A DNA stretch of 39,053 bases from Bifidobacterium breve (GTDB lineage: Bacteria; Actinomycetota; Acidimicrobiia; Acidimicrobiales; Ilumatobacteraceae), in contig CAMAWR010000016.1 in assembly GCA_945862045.1 (NCBI GenBank), forward strand, positions 1 through 39,053, given 5' to 3'. A program made the translations under genes and the position numbers. The notes beneath the pieces were generated by a model. That model was given only the letters and a program-made list of their open reading frames with translations, did no database searches and was not told the origin of the DNA. This document shows, piece after piece, positions 6,821 through 13,833 of this stretch (the first letter of the stretch is position 1; each line of letters begins with the position of its first letter).

Positions 6821-8229
6821 TGGAATACCTCAAGCAACTCATCACTGAGATGGTCTCTGACCTGCAAGGTGACATTGAAGTCGGTGAAGACTTTTCATTC
6901 ACCTACAAAAATCAAGAGTTCACTGGTCGTGTGTACGAGCGTTTCAACGGCCACGTGGTGGTGGCTTTTGAAGCCGAAGTGTGCACTACGAAGTTCACCC
7001 GCACCAAGCAAGAGTTGATCAACCGTATGAACGGTCAATTGCCGTTCACCGTGTTCAAAGTGAGCAAGGCCGCCAACGCCGAACACACCGTTACGGCGAC
7101 GCATGCCTTATCGGTGTCAGCGGTGAACGTTGAGCAACTGATGGAATCGCTGGACAGCATCGTGTTTCAGGTGGCCGAACAGCGCCCAGTGCTGTCACGC
7201 AGTGCTGAACTGTCACCCAAAGTAGAAGAGCTGCTGCGCCAAGATCCCCAAAAACGTGACACTCCGCGTCGCGAAGAGCACATCAGCGACTCCATTGACG
7301 ACGAGGTTGATGATGTCGGTAATGACTCATCAAGTGCGGCACGAGCCCGCAAACCACGGGTTCGCTCGACGACGGCAACGACCGCCGAGATCCTGCAAGA
7401 TCTGCGCCGATTGGTCGGTTTAGAGCCGGTCAAGATCGAGGTAGAACGTCTGGTTGCTGCCCGCGAGTTCACCAACGCGCGAGTGGCGAAAGGTTTGCCG
7501 GCGATTGAACAGTCGCCGCATCTCGTGTTTACCGGCAACCCCGGCACAGGCAAGACCACCGTGGCCCGAATGGTGGGTGACCTCTACAAAGCCCTCGGCA
7601 TTTTGAAAAAAGGGCACGTGGTGGAAGCCGACTGCTCAAAACTCATCGGTGCGTATATCGGGCAGACTCCGATCAAGACACAGCGGTTATGCGAAGAGGC
7701 CCGCGGCGGGGTGTTGTTCGTCGATGAGGCCTATGGTCTTACGTCGCATCAAAATCAGGGCTATGGCCCGGAAGCCATCGAAACGCTGCTCAAGTTCATG
7801 GAAGACAACCGCGGCGACATCGTGGTGATCGTTGCTGGCTATCCCACAGAGATGCTGGGTTTCCTCGATGCCAACCCGGGGTTGCGTAGCCGTTTCGATG
7901 TGGTGATCGACTTCCCCGATTACGCCACCAGCGAACTTGGTCAGATCTTTGACCTCTATCTCGAAGAGTTCGAGCTTTCGCTTACACCCGACGCCAAAGA
8001 CAAAGTAATCGAATATGTGAACTCGCTACCGCGTGTTCGTGGCTTTGGCAACGGCCGCGAGATGCGCAACCTGTTCAACGAGATCGTGCGGCGTCATGCG
8101 GTGTTGGCCACACGTAATGGCGAGATCAGTCAGCTTGACCTCACCATGGTCACTGCTGATGTGATTCCTGCGCCAATCACGGGTGGCGAGTCAGCAACAG
8201 CTGCGGCCCATCGCGGTAATTACCTGTAG
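6820..8229 (+). CDS. CbxX/SpoVK-type AAA+ ATPase with YbjN-like N-terminal domain
   Basis: The 469-residue protein has three parts. Residues 1-125 look like a YbjN/type III-chaperone-like alpha-beta domain. Residues 126-188 are a charged, probably disordered linker. Residues 189-450 are an AAA+ module of the CbxX/CfqX (SpoVK, EccA, CbbX) family: Walker A GNPGTGKTT at 239-247, pore-loop-like GAYIGQT at 277-283, Walker B VLFVDEA at 298-304, and arginine finger region GLRSRF at 354-359. Relatives are hexameric remodellers such as Rubisco activase CbbX or the ESX-secretion ATPase EccA; neither Rubisco nor ESX genes are here. Its coupling to a sigma factor suggests it remodels that sigma or a regulator of it, which is inference. 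Its stop abuts the stop of the next, convergent gene. Confidence 0.85.
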   Translation: MEYLKQLITEMVSDLQGDIEVGEDFSFTYKNQEFTGRVYERFNGHVVVAFEAEVCTTKFTRTKQELINRMNGQLPFTVFKVSKAANAEHTVTATHALSVSAVNVEQLMESLDSIVFQVAEQRPVLSRSAELSPKVEELLRQDPQKRDTPRREEHISDSIDDEVDDVGNDSSSAARARKPRVRSTTATTAEILQDLRRLVGLEPVKIEVERLVAAREFTNARVAKGLPAIEQSPHLVFTGNPGTGKTTVARMVGDLYKALGILKKGHVVEADCSKLIGAYIGQTPIKTQRLCEEARGGVLFVDEAYGLTSHQNQGYGPEAIETLLKFMEDNRGDIVVIVAGYPTEMLGFLDANPGLRSRFDVVIDFPDYATSELGQIFDLYLEEFELSLTPDAKDKVIEYVNSLPRVRGFGNGREMRNLFNEIVRRHAVLATRNGEISQLDLTMVTADVIPAPITGGESATAAAHRGNYL

Positions 8230-8601
8230 TCAATTCCCGTGCGTGGCCAGCCGCGAGGTGAGCAGTGCCGCGAGAGCCTCGGGGTTGCCGTGGCACGTTT
8301 CGAGTTCGGCGGCCATTACGAACATGACCACACCGGAGTCGGTACGGGCCACCACAGCCGGTAGTTGACTGCCGATGCACGCCCGCACATCTGCTGGTTG
8401 ATCATTGCGATGAAACGCCGCGAACGGCACGGGTAGTGCGGCTGCGCACGCCTGCCAGTCTGACTTTTTGGTGAAGAGCCCGTGGGTGATGTCGCACAGG
8501 CTGCAGTGCCGCTGGCCGAGCCGGGCACCAACCCAATACGACACTTCGCCCCACAAGGTGGCGTCGGCGTCGTAGACACCGATCAGTTCACGCACCGCCA
8601 T
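8230..8601 (-). CDS. Conserved hypothetical protein, Cys-pair containing
   Basis: A 123-residue soluble protein with no membrane segment or signal. It starts MAVRELIGVYDADA, continues into a GEVSYWVGARLG stretch, and has C-S-L-C-D-I-T-H around residues 33-40, a possible metal or redox site. A further Cys occurs in the centre and another near residue 102. I recognise the general pattern from uncharacterised actinobacterial proteins but can assign no function. The gene is convergent with the AAA+ gene (stops abut) and divergent from exonuclease III, with 46 bases between the two starts. Confidence 0.6.
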   Translation of the reverse strand: MAVRELIGVYDADATLWGEVSYWVGARLGQRHCSLCDITHGLFTKKSDWQACAAALPVPFAAFHRNDQPADVRACIGSQLPAVVARTDSGVVMFVMAAELETCHGNPEALAALLTSRLATHGN

Positions 8602-8647
8602 GCGCCGAGGCTATGGGAACAGTGAGGGCGACAACTACCGTTGGGGC

Positions 8648-9418
8648 GTGCTGATTGCCACGTGGAACGTAAATTCGCTGAAGGCCCGCATGCCACGCGT
8701 GCAGGCCTGGATGCACGACGTGCAACCCGATGTGCTGCTGTTGCAAGAAACCAAGATGACCGACAAGGTGTTTCCGACGCTCACATTCAGCGAAATGGGT
8801 TACGAGTCGGCGCACTTCGGGCAAAGCCAATGGAATGGTGTGGCGATTTTGTCGAAAGTCGGTCTCACCGATGTGCGCAACAATTTCGCCACCGGTGCGC
8901 CTGACGCCGAATCACGCATCATCACCGGCAACTGCGGGGGTGTGACCGTGGTGTCGGTGTACGTGCCGAATGGGCGGGCACTTGACCACGAGCATTACCA
9001 ATACAAATTGCGCTGGCTCGACCAACTGGCGGCCCACGTGGCAGCAATCGCCAAACCCACCGACAACTTGGTGGTGGCGGGCGACTACAACATCGCACCT
9101 GCCGACGCCGATGTCTGGGATGCAAAAGCACTCGCCGGCTCGACCCATGTGAGTGTCCCCGAGCGTGCACGCCTGCAGGCACTCGCCGACTGGGGCTTGC
9201 GTGATGTGGTGCGCGAGCAGCACCCCGAACCGGGCATCTATTCGTGGTGGGATTATCGCAACGGCTCGTTTCATCGTGGTTGGGGCATGCGCATCGACTT
9301 GGCGCTCGTGACCAAGGCCGTGGCCGACAACACCACGTGGTCGGCAATTGACCGCAACGCCCGCAAAGGCGAACAGCCGAGTGATCATGCACCCGTGTTA
9401 ATAGAGGTATCGACATGA
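8648..9418 (+). CDS. xthA: Exodeoxyribonuclease III
   Basis: The 256-residue enzyme belongs to the exonuclease III/AP endonuclease family, cleaving DNA at abasic sites and removing 3' blocks in base excision repair. It begins at GTG 8648, giving MLIATWNVNSLKAR, the typical N terminus. Other motifs are LLQETK with the metal-binding Glu at residue 34, QWNGVAILSK, the active-site Tyr in VSVYVPNGR, GDYNIAPADADVW (catalytic Asp and Asn), WWDYR, MRIDLALVT, and the C-terminal SDHAPV with the catalytic His. Length and motif order match the family. The TGA overlaps the ATG of the following thioesterase gene (ATGA), suggesting an operon. Confidence 0.95.
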   Translation: MLIATWNVNSLKARMPRVQAWMHDVQPDVLLLQETKMTDKVFPTLTFSEMGYESAHFGQSQWNGVAILSKVGLTDVRNNFATGAPDAESRIITGNCGGVTVVSVYVPNGRALDHEHYQYKLRWLDQLAAHVAAIAKPTDNLVVAGDYNIAPADADVWDAKALAGSTHVSVPERARLQALADWGLRDVVREQHPEPGIYSWWDYRNGSFHRGWGMRIDLALVTKAVADNTTWSAIDRNARKGEQPSDHAPVLIEVST

Positions 9419-10119
9419 CCCATGACAATCAATTCAAAAATTTTCATGTTCAGATAGGGGAGCTGTCTGAATTGGATATGGCACGGTCTGAACTTGCCGA
9501 CGAAATCCGGCACATGATTCGCGAAATCATTTTGACTCGAACATCACCGAGCGCTGTTCGGTCAGTGAGGGATCAAGTACGACAGGCATTGCAAGTCCTG
9601 ACCTCGGGGGAACACTCCAGTGGTCGAGAAATCAGCGAAGCTGCGCTTGGCCCTGCAACACCAAGTTTCCTTACACGTAGCCCGGTGGTCGGAGCAGTCA
9701 ATGCTCTGGCGGTCCCACTCACAATGCACGTGGTGCAGGAGGGGCGCGAAGCAATCGCAGAGGGGCGGGTCACATTCACCGACCCGTATGAGGGACCTCC
9801 CGCATGTGTGCATGGCGGATTCATCGCCTGTGTTTTTGATGAGGTCCTTGGTGTTGCACAGTCTGCTTCGGGCAGTCCGGGAATGACGGTGAATTTGACA
9901 ATTGATTATCGGTCTCCAACGCCGCTTCATCAAGAACTCATTTTTCGGGGATGGTGCGAATCTATAAACGGTAGGAAGATTTACACCCGTGGGACTCTGC
10001 ATCACGGCACAACTTTATGTGCCGAAGCGACGGCTCTTTTCGTCTCTTTGCGGCCCGAGGTCTATGACCAGCTCATCGCTATGCGAGATGACCCACACAG
10101 ACACGGTGGCCAGACCTAA
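9415..10119 (+). CDS. PaaI-like hotdog-fold thioesterase
   Basis: The 234-residue protein has a hotdog thioesterase domain in its C-terminal two-thirds (about 95-225). The diagnostic segment is PPACVHGGFIACVFDEVLG, where the HGG and the downstream Asp/Glu form the active region in PaaI/acyl-CoA thioesterase families, followed by MTVNLTIDYRSPTPL and GRKIYTRGTLHHG. These enzymes hydrolyse acyl-CoA thioesters in the cytosol. The first 90 residues are helical, charged and unrecognised; the AT-richer codons there differ slightly from neighbours. The ATG overlaps the xthA stop, so it is translated with xthA although the functions are unrelated. The TAA overlaps the whiB stop on the other strand. 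Confidence 0.82.
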   Translation: MTHDNQFKNFHVQIGELSELDMARSELADEIRHMIREIILTRTSPSAVRSVRDQVRQALQVLTSGEHSSGREISEAALGPATPSFLTRSPVVGAVNALAVPLTMHVVQEGREAIAEGRVTFTDPYEGPPACVHGGFIACVFDEVLGVAQSASGSPGMTVNLTIDYRSPTPLHQELIFRGWCESINGRKIYTRGTLHHGTTLCAEATALFVSLRPEVYDQLIAMRDDPHRHGGQT

Positions 10120-10532
10120 ACCTGTTCGGCATGCTCCAGAGCCTCGGGGGTGAGCGAGGCAGCGTTGTCACGCAGGTGACGATATTTCGCACTACGCAGC
10201 CCAACGGGGGCGGCAATGGTGAAGCCGGCGAGGTGGCGTTCTTCTTCGCTCTCTGCGCCCCACAAGCCGTACTCATGGTTGACGCGGGCGAAATCACGGC
10301 ACGTATCGCGAACGATGCATACGTCGCAAAGCGATCGCGCCTTGGCTTCACGACGGGCCCGCGCCTGCGGGCGCTCGGCCTTCGGGGCAAAAAACAAATG
10401 GGTCTTGCCACGACAGTTGGAAAATTGTGTCCAATCAATGTCGCCAATCGGCCCGCGGTGTTCAGAATCTTCCGGCGAAACGGTGAGTGGCGGAGGAGTC
10501 TTTGATGGTGTGCGCGTGTCGAAGGTTGTCAT
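10116..10532 (-). CDS. WhiB-family [4Fe-4S] transcriptional regulator
   Basis: The 138-residue product is a Wbl protein, a family confined to actinobacteria and their phages that binds an O2- and NO-sensitive [4Fe-4S] cluster and usually acts through the primary sigma factor. Cluster ligands are C40, C69, C72 and C78 (C-x28-C-x2-C-x5-C). The tryptophan turn reads GLWGAESEEER (89-99), close to the usual G-[VI]-W-G-G. A basic C-terminal region with RSAKYRHLR follows. ATG 10532 is chosen because AAAGG lies about 6 bases upstream. The subgroup (WhiB1, 2, 4, 7 and so on) cannot be told by eye. The region upstream is unusually rich in repeats, described separately. Confidence 0.93.
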   Translation of the reverse strand: MTTFDTRTPSKTPPPLTVSPEDSEHRGPIGDIDWTQFSNCRGKTHLFFAPKAERPQARARREAKARSLCDVCIVRDTCRDFARVNHEYGLWGAESEEERHLAGFTIAAPVGLRSAKYRHLRDNAASLTPEALEHAEQV

Positions 10533-10601
10533 ACTGAGCCTTTGTTGAAAGGGACGGGTTATTCGATCAATGTCTGATGTTTCCCACGCTGGAAACTGGA
10601 A

Positions 10602-10639
10602 TCTCATCCGACCCGTTGGGAGCGGTGGATCGGATGAGA
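10602..10639. repeat. 10-bp inverted repeat upstream of whiB
   Basis: TCTCATCCGA at 10602-10611 pairs perfectly with TCGGATGAGA at 10630-10639 across an 18-base spacer. It lies 70-107 bases upstream of the whiB start, in the 251-base gene-free region 10533-10783. It could be a protein-binding site near the promoter or a hairpin in the leader RNA. Confidence 0.6.
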
Positions 10640-10693
10640 AGACCTTGTTCGAGCACCGAACACTAAATAGATGGCCAGAGAAATATCAAGGGA

Positions 10694-10708
10694 AAACGTG
10701 TGACGTTT
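10694..10708. promoter_or_regulatory. 15-base palindrome AAACGT-GTG-ACGTTT
   Basis: AAACGT and ACGTTT form a perfect inverted repeat around a 3-base centre, the size of a typical dimeric-regulator site. It lies between the PIN-PhoH stop and the whiB start, about 165 bases upstream of whiB. Candidate operator only. Confidence 0.4.
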
Positions 10709-10715
10709 GACTGCA

Positions 10716-10740
10716 ACACGAGACAGCCGACACGAGACAG
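10716..10740. repeat. 11-base direct repeat, two copies
   Basis: ACACGAGACAG occurs at 10716-10726 and again at 10730-10740, a 14-base period. It sits between the palindrome at 10694-10708 and the end of the PIN-PhoH gene. No function is evident; tandem spacing suggests either slippage or a repeated binding site. Confidence 0.6.
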
Positions 10741-10783
10741 TCAACGCTCGGGCTTCGGCTCAGCGGGGTGCAGGCGTCGGGGC

Positions 10784-12199
10784 TTAGAGCAGTTCGGCGG
10801 CGAGGCTCGCCACTTCCGACCGTTCACAGGAAGCCAACGTGATGTGGCCAAAGAGTGACTGTCCAGAAAACGCATGGATCAGGACCGCAAGTGCGTTGTT
10901 GCTTTCACCCATATATGGGGCGTCAATCTGGCTCGTGTCACCGGTGAACACCACCTTGGTGCCCTCGCCAATGCGGGTGAGGATCGTTTTCAGCGTGGTG
11001 GGTTCAAGGTTTTGGGCTTCGTCCACGACGACGAACTGGCCTTGCAGCGAACGACCGCGCAAGAAAGTAACCGACTCCAGCGTCAACTGACCGCGATCGG
11101 TGAGGTCTTCGATCAGGCTGCGCGCGTCGCGACTCGACCGTTCTTCGGTGAGGGCCAGGATTGCATCGTGAATCGCCGACATCCATGGATCGAGTTTTTC
11201 TTCGAGCCCACCCGGTAGGAAACCGACGTCGGCGCGACCCACCGGCACCAACGGGCGATATACCGCGAGGCGCTCAAAGCGGCGCTGTTCAACCACCTGT
11301 TCAAGACCGGCAGCAATCGCAATCACGGTTTTGCCGGTGCCGGCGCGGCCGTCGAGGGCAATCACCGAAATTGCGGGGTCAAGCAGCAATTCCAAGGCAA
11401 AGCGTTGTTCTTTGTTGCGCGGACGCAGCCCCCAGGCCTCGGGGGTCTTGTTATCGAGCAGCCGCAGCTTGTTTTCGCGCACTCGGGCGAGTGCCGACTG
11501 TGATCCGTGGCGCAAAACGGCGAAGTTGTTGTTGTACAGCGACTCGGCGCCCTCCACGGCAGACAGCTCGGCGGTACCGCTGGAATACAGCGTGTCGACG
11601 GTGCTGGCGTCGGCCTCCAGCGTGACCCAGCCCATCGCACGATCACTGCTGGATCGTGCGAGCGGACGGTGCTCTTCGGCAGTCAGGCCAAGATGGGCGG
11701 CCTTGATGCGCAACGCTGCGTCATTGGACACCAAACATGTCGGCGCAATCTTTGATTGGCCGAGTGCGGTACCGATGATGCGATTGTCGGGAATCGCTGG
11801 GTCAAGCCCGTGGTGTTCGAGGCGCTCGCGATCGACGCTGTTTACCTCGATATGCAAGGTGCCTGAATCGGGGTCGTCGCTCAATGGGGTGGGCTCGGCG
11901 AGTGATCCGCCGGCACGGCGACGCAACTCTTCGATGTTGCGCAAGGCGGTGCGTGCCGCGCGACCGACATCGTCCATGCGGGTTTTGAGCCCATCAAGTT
12001 CTTCCACAACAGTAAGTGGGATGACGACGGCGCAACCAGGAAATGCGTGGATCGAAGTCGGATCGGCGATCAAGACCGATGTGTCGAGCACGATGCGTTG
12101 GGGCACGAGTGCGAGTGACGGGCCTGTGCGCACCGCTGCTGAACGATCGTCAGCGGGTGGAATCTGTCTAGCGATGTACGTGGACAACAAAGCAAGCAT
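10784..12199 (-). CDS. PIN-PhoH fusion ATPase (PhoH2-like)
   Basis: The 471-residue protein joins an N-terminal PIN-type ribonuclease domain (about 35-180) to a PhoH ATPase (about 230-471). The PIN part starts RIVLDTSVLIADP with the first metal-binding Asp at residue 39, and continues with VVEELDGLK and LVSNDAALRIKA. The PhoH part has Walker A DGRAGTGKT, then YRPLVPVGRADVGFLPG, Walker B VVVDEAQNLEP and the GDTSQID motif. Relatives (PhoH2) unwind and cleave RNA. ATG 12199 is preferred since AGAGG sits about 5 bases upstream; the frame stays open further upstream but that part looks non-coding. Confidence 0.92.
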   Translation of the reverse strand: MLALLSTYIARQIPPADDRSAAVRTGPSLALVPQRIVLDTSVLIADPTSIHAFPGCAVVIPLTVVEELDGLKTRMDDVGRAARTALRNIEELRRRAGGSLAEPTPLSDDPDSGTLHIEVNSVDRERLEHHGLDPAIPDNRIIGTALGQSKIAPTCLVSNDAALRIKAAHLGLTAEEHRPLARSSSDRAMGWVTLEADASTVDTLYSSGTAELSAVEGAESLYNNNFAVLRHGSQSALARVRENKLRLLDNKTPEAWGLRPRNKEQRFALELLLDPAISVIALDGRAGTGKTVIAIAAGLEQVVEQRRFERLAVYRPLVPVGRADVGFLPGGLEEKLDPWMSAIHDAILALTEERSSRDARSLIEDLTDRGQLTLESVTFLRGRSLQGQFVVVDEAQNLEPTTLKTILTRIGEGTKVVFTGDTSQIDAPYMGESNNALAVLIHAFSGQSLFGHITLASCERSEVASLAAELL

Positions 12200-12696
12200 G
12201 GTGCCTCTGGTCGGGGGAATGGTGGATTGTTGCGCAACTTTTCGATGAATTTTCTGAACTTTGCAAAAATATTTTTGGAGATGTGTTCTGCAGGGCGTCA
12301 GGGTGGCGCGTGACGCGTTCGTAAAAGGGCCATCGCGCGCTGACAAGTGCAACACAATCGCCCGACTAAATGTACGTATCGTTGCAAGTCGCAACCTAAT
12401 GCCGATGTTCCAGCCCAGATAAAAATCACCGTTTAGTCAATAGATATCGGTTCAATGAGATACACGGTAGAGACGTTGGTGATTGTTTCGGTCACATGCT
12501 GACTGGGGATGATTCTATAAATCCGACGAATTACAGAATTGCGACATGATTACGCACTATTTGTCATAGGCAACGATGTCGATTCGGGCGTCGTATGCGG
12601 GTGGCGGTGAACCTGCACGGGTGCTTGCAATTCGTGCGCGTATGCAGTCAAATTAGAGGTCACGGAACTCCGATTCCGAGAAAGCAAGGAAGTGCA
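12200..12696. other. Divergent intergenic region between PIN-PhoH and HU genes
   Basis: This 497-base stretch has no convincing gene. It holds the promoter regions of two divergent genes. GTTGCGCAAC at 12229-12238 is a perfect 10-base palindrome 30 bases from the PIN-PhoH start, and the same half-sites recur as GTTGC-N5-GCAAC at 12381-12395. An AT-rich patch lies around 12250-12275. No RNA gene was recognised. Confidence 0.5.
12625..12653 (+). promoter_or_regulatory. Possible promoter of the HU gene
   Basis: TTGCAA at 12625-12630 and TCAAAT at 12648-12653 are separated by 17 bases, a standard -35/-10 layout, and would start transcription about 35-40 bases upstream of the HU ATG. The -10 box matches the consensus only partly. 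Confidence 0.3.
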
Positions 12697-12978
12697 ATGA
12701 CAAAAGCAGACCTGCTCGCAGCAGTCGCAGCGAAGGCCAATGTCCCGTCAGCGGAAGCTGATCGTGTCATTCAGGCATTCGTTGATCTGGTCGTCGAGTC
12801 TGCCTCGAAGGGTGACAAGGTGTCGTGGCCGGGCTTCGGTTCGTTCTCGACATCGAAGCGCCAGGCGCGCACGGGCCGTAATCCCCGAACGGGAGAACCA
12901 GTTCAGATCGCCGCTTCAACAGCGATGAAATTCAGTCCGAGTTCAACACTCAAGGCTGCGCTGAATCCAAACAGGTAA
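12697..12978 (+). CDS. HU-family DNA-binding protein, tailless
   Basis: The 93-residue product is a standard-length HU/IHF family nucleoid protein. It starts with the helix MTKADLLAAVAAKA, contains the DNA-arm signature GFGSFSTSKRQARTGRNPRTGEPVQI (about 47-72), and ends shortly after the third helix. It binds and bends DNA as a dimer. ATG 12697 has AGGAAG about 6 bases upstream. Unlike many actinobacterial HU proteins it lacks a Lys/Ala C-terminal tail; a separate Lys-rich ORF follows 38 bases downstream. A second, tailed HU is encoded at 23631-23984. Confidence 0.95.
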   Translation: MTKADLLAAVAAKANVPSAEADRVIQAFVDLVVESASKGDKVSWPGFGSFSTSKRQARTGRNPRTGEPVQIAASTAMKFSPSSTLKAALNPNR

Positions 12979-13016
12979 TACCCAAGCAATACCCAACCAA
13001 ATCAAGGAGCAATAAC

Positions 13017-13097
13017 ATGGCAAAGAAGCGTAAGGTAGCCAAAAAGGCACCAAAGAAGGCCAAGAAAGCAACAAAGAAAAAGGCCAAAAAGAAATAA
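13017..13097 (+). CDS. 26-residue Lys/Ala-rich basic peptide
   Basis: An ATG at 13017 opens a 26-codon frame ending in TAA. Sixteen of the residues are Lys, most of the rest Ala, Thr, Val or Pro, with repeated AKK/KKA units, the composition of histone H1-like tails and of HU C-terminal tails. A perfect AAGGAG lies 8 bases upstream of the ATG. It follows the HU gene by 38 bases in a different frame, so it is not simply a readthrough tail. Terminators follow at once. I infer a real gene, co-transcribed with HU and possibly acting as a stand-alone nucleic-acid-binding peptide. Automated gene callers would miss it. Confidence 0.7.
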   Translation: MAKKRKVAKKAPKKAKKATKKKAKKK

Positions 13098-13127
13098 CTA
13101 ACTCTCACCTTTCGGGGTGAAGTTATT
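13093..13127 (+). other. Stem-loop overlapping the end of the Lys-rich ORF
   Basis: TCACC (13105-13109) pairs with GGTGA (13116-13120) around TTTCGG, and AATAAC (13093-13098) pairs with GTTATT (13122-13127) outside it, with an asymmetric internal loop. There is no T-run, so it may stabilise the mRNA 3' end rather than terminate transcription. Confidence 0.4.
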
Positions 13128-13146
13128 CGGTTCGGAGTACGTAACG

Positions 13147-13183
13147 ACCGGGGGGCGAAAGCCTCCCGGTTCGTTTGTTTTTT
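13147..13183 (+). terminator. Rho-independent terminator of the HU/Lys-rich peptide transcript
   Basis: CCGGGGGGC (13148-13156) pairs with GCCTCCCGG (13161-13169), with one G-T wobble, around a GAAA tetraloop. The stem can be extended by ACGA/TCGT with one bulged base. A T-rich run (13170-13183) follows. This is a classical intrinsic terminator. Confidence 0.85.
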
Positions 13184-13237
13184 GGGGCAAACACGAAAGA
13201 TTTCCCCCGTATCACGGTTTTCCTGTATCACGGTTCG

Positions 13238-13816
13238 CTAGGGCAACAGGCCCGCGACCCGCAGGTCATCGGGTGTGTCAAGATCAAGCGCCAAATCCGG
13301 CCGCTGCACGACACACAAGCTCAAACCACGAAGCCGTGCTTCTGTGCAATGGGCGTCATACGAGTGCGACCCGTAGTGAAACGTAAATACGCCGTCGGCG
13401 GGCAGAAGTAGTGCGTTGGTGCCTTGACTGTGGCGATCGGGCACGATCACCACGTCAGCGGGCTCGGCGGCGAGTGTGGCAAGGTGCTCGGCATTCGGTA
13501 GGTCGCTGTGCACGACCAGCACGCGGGCGTAGCCAGCGTTGCGGGCTGCCAGGCGCCCGGCATCGACGGCGTGATTGAGCCCGGGCTGGGTTGGGGTGAC
13601 CACGTTGGCGCCGTGCCGGGTGGCCCAGGCCGTGACCTCGGCATCGTCGCATACGACAAAGACGGGCAACGTGCCAGCAGCGGCAACTACGGCGTCGGCG
13701 CACCGCCGGGCAAGTTGTCGGCGGGCGTCTGGCGACAGTGCATCAGCCAGTCGGGCCTTGGCTGCCGAAAACGACTTGATGGGCAGCACGACGGCGATGC
13801 CCGTGGGTGTGCTCAC
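13238..13816 (-). CDS. cofC: Phospholactate/PEP guanylyltransferase (F420 pathway)
   Basis: The 192-residue product matches the CofC/FbiD family, which transfers GMP to 2-phospholactate or, in mycobacteria, to phosphoenolpyruvate, making the activated side-chain precursor of coenzyme F420. Visible features are AVVLPIKSFSAAKARL at the N terminus, a VVCDD strand, the central HSDLPN motif that binds metal, VIVPDRHSQGTNALLL, and a C-terminal DLDTPDDL. The GTG at 13816 is chosen because the alignment to the family begins there and it clears the gpsA start; the frame remains open upstream. Actinobacterial members are usually FbiD, so PEP is the likelier substrate. Only 17 bases separate it from the divergent gpsA. 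Confidence 0.88.
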   Translation of the reverse strand: MSTPTGIAVVLPIKSFSAAKARLADALSPDARRQLARRCADAVVAAAGTLPVFVVCDDAEVTAWATRHGANVVTPTQPGLNHAVDAGRLAARNAGYARVLVVHSDLPNAEHLATLAAEPADVVIVPDRHSQGTNALLLPADGVFTFHYGSHSYDAHCTEARLRGLSLCVVQRPDLALDLDTPDDLRVAGLLP

Positions 13817-13833
13817 TCGTCTGAGCCTACGAT

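Noticed and set aside
6820-8229. AAA+ protein as Rubisco activase CbbX or ESX EccA
   Set aside because: No Rubisco, CbbR or ESX genes occur nearby, and the N-terminal domain is YbjN-like rather than the TPR region of EccA, so only the broad CbxX/SpoVK family is assigned.
10716-10740. Direct repeat as the start of a CRISPR array
   Set aside because: Only two 11-base copies with a 3-base gap; CRISPR repeats are longer with spacers of about 30 bases, and no cas genes are present.
12200-12394. N-terminal extension of PIN-PhoH to 12394
   Set aside because: The extra residues are low-complexity and unlike the PIN domain, the region is AT-rich, and ATG 12199 has a Shine-Dalgarno.
13017-13097. Reading the Lys-rich ORF as a frameshifted HU tail
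   Set aside because: HU has its own TAA followed by a gap of 38 bases, and the ORF has its own ATG and perfect ribosome site in another frame, so a separate gene is simpler than a frameshift or sequencing error. An ancestral split of the tail is still possible.
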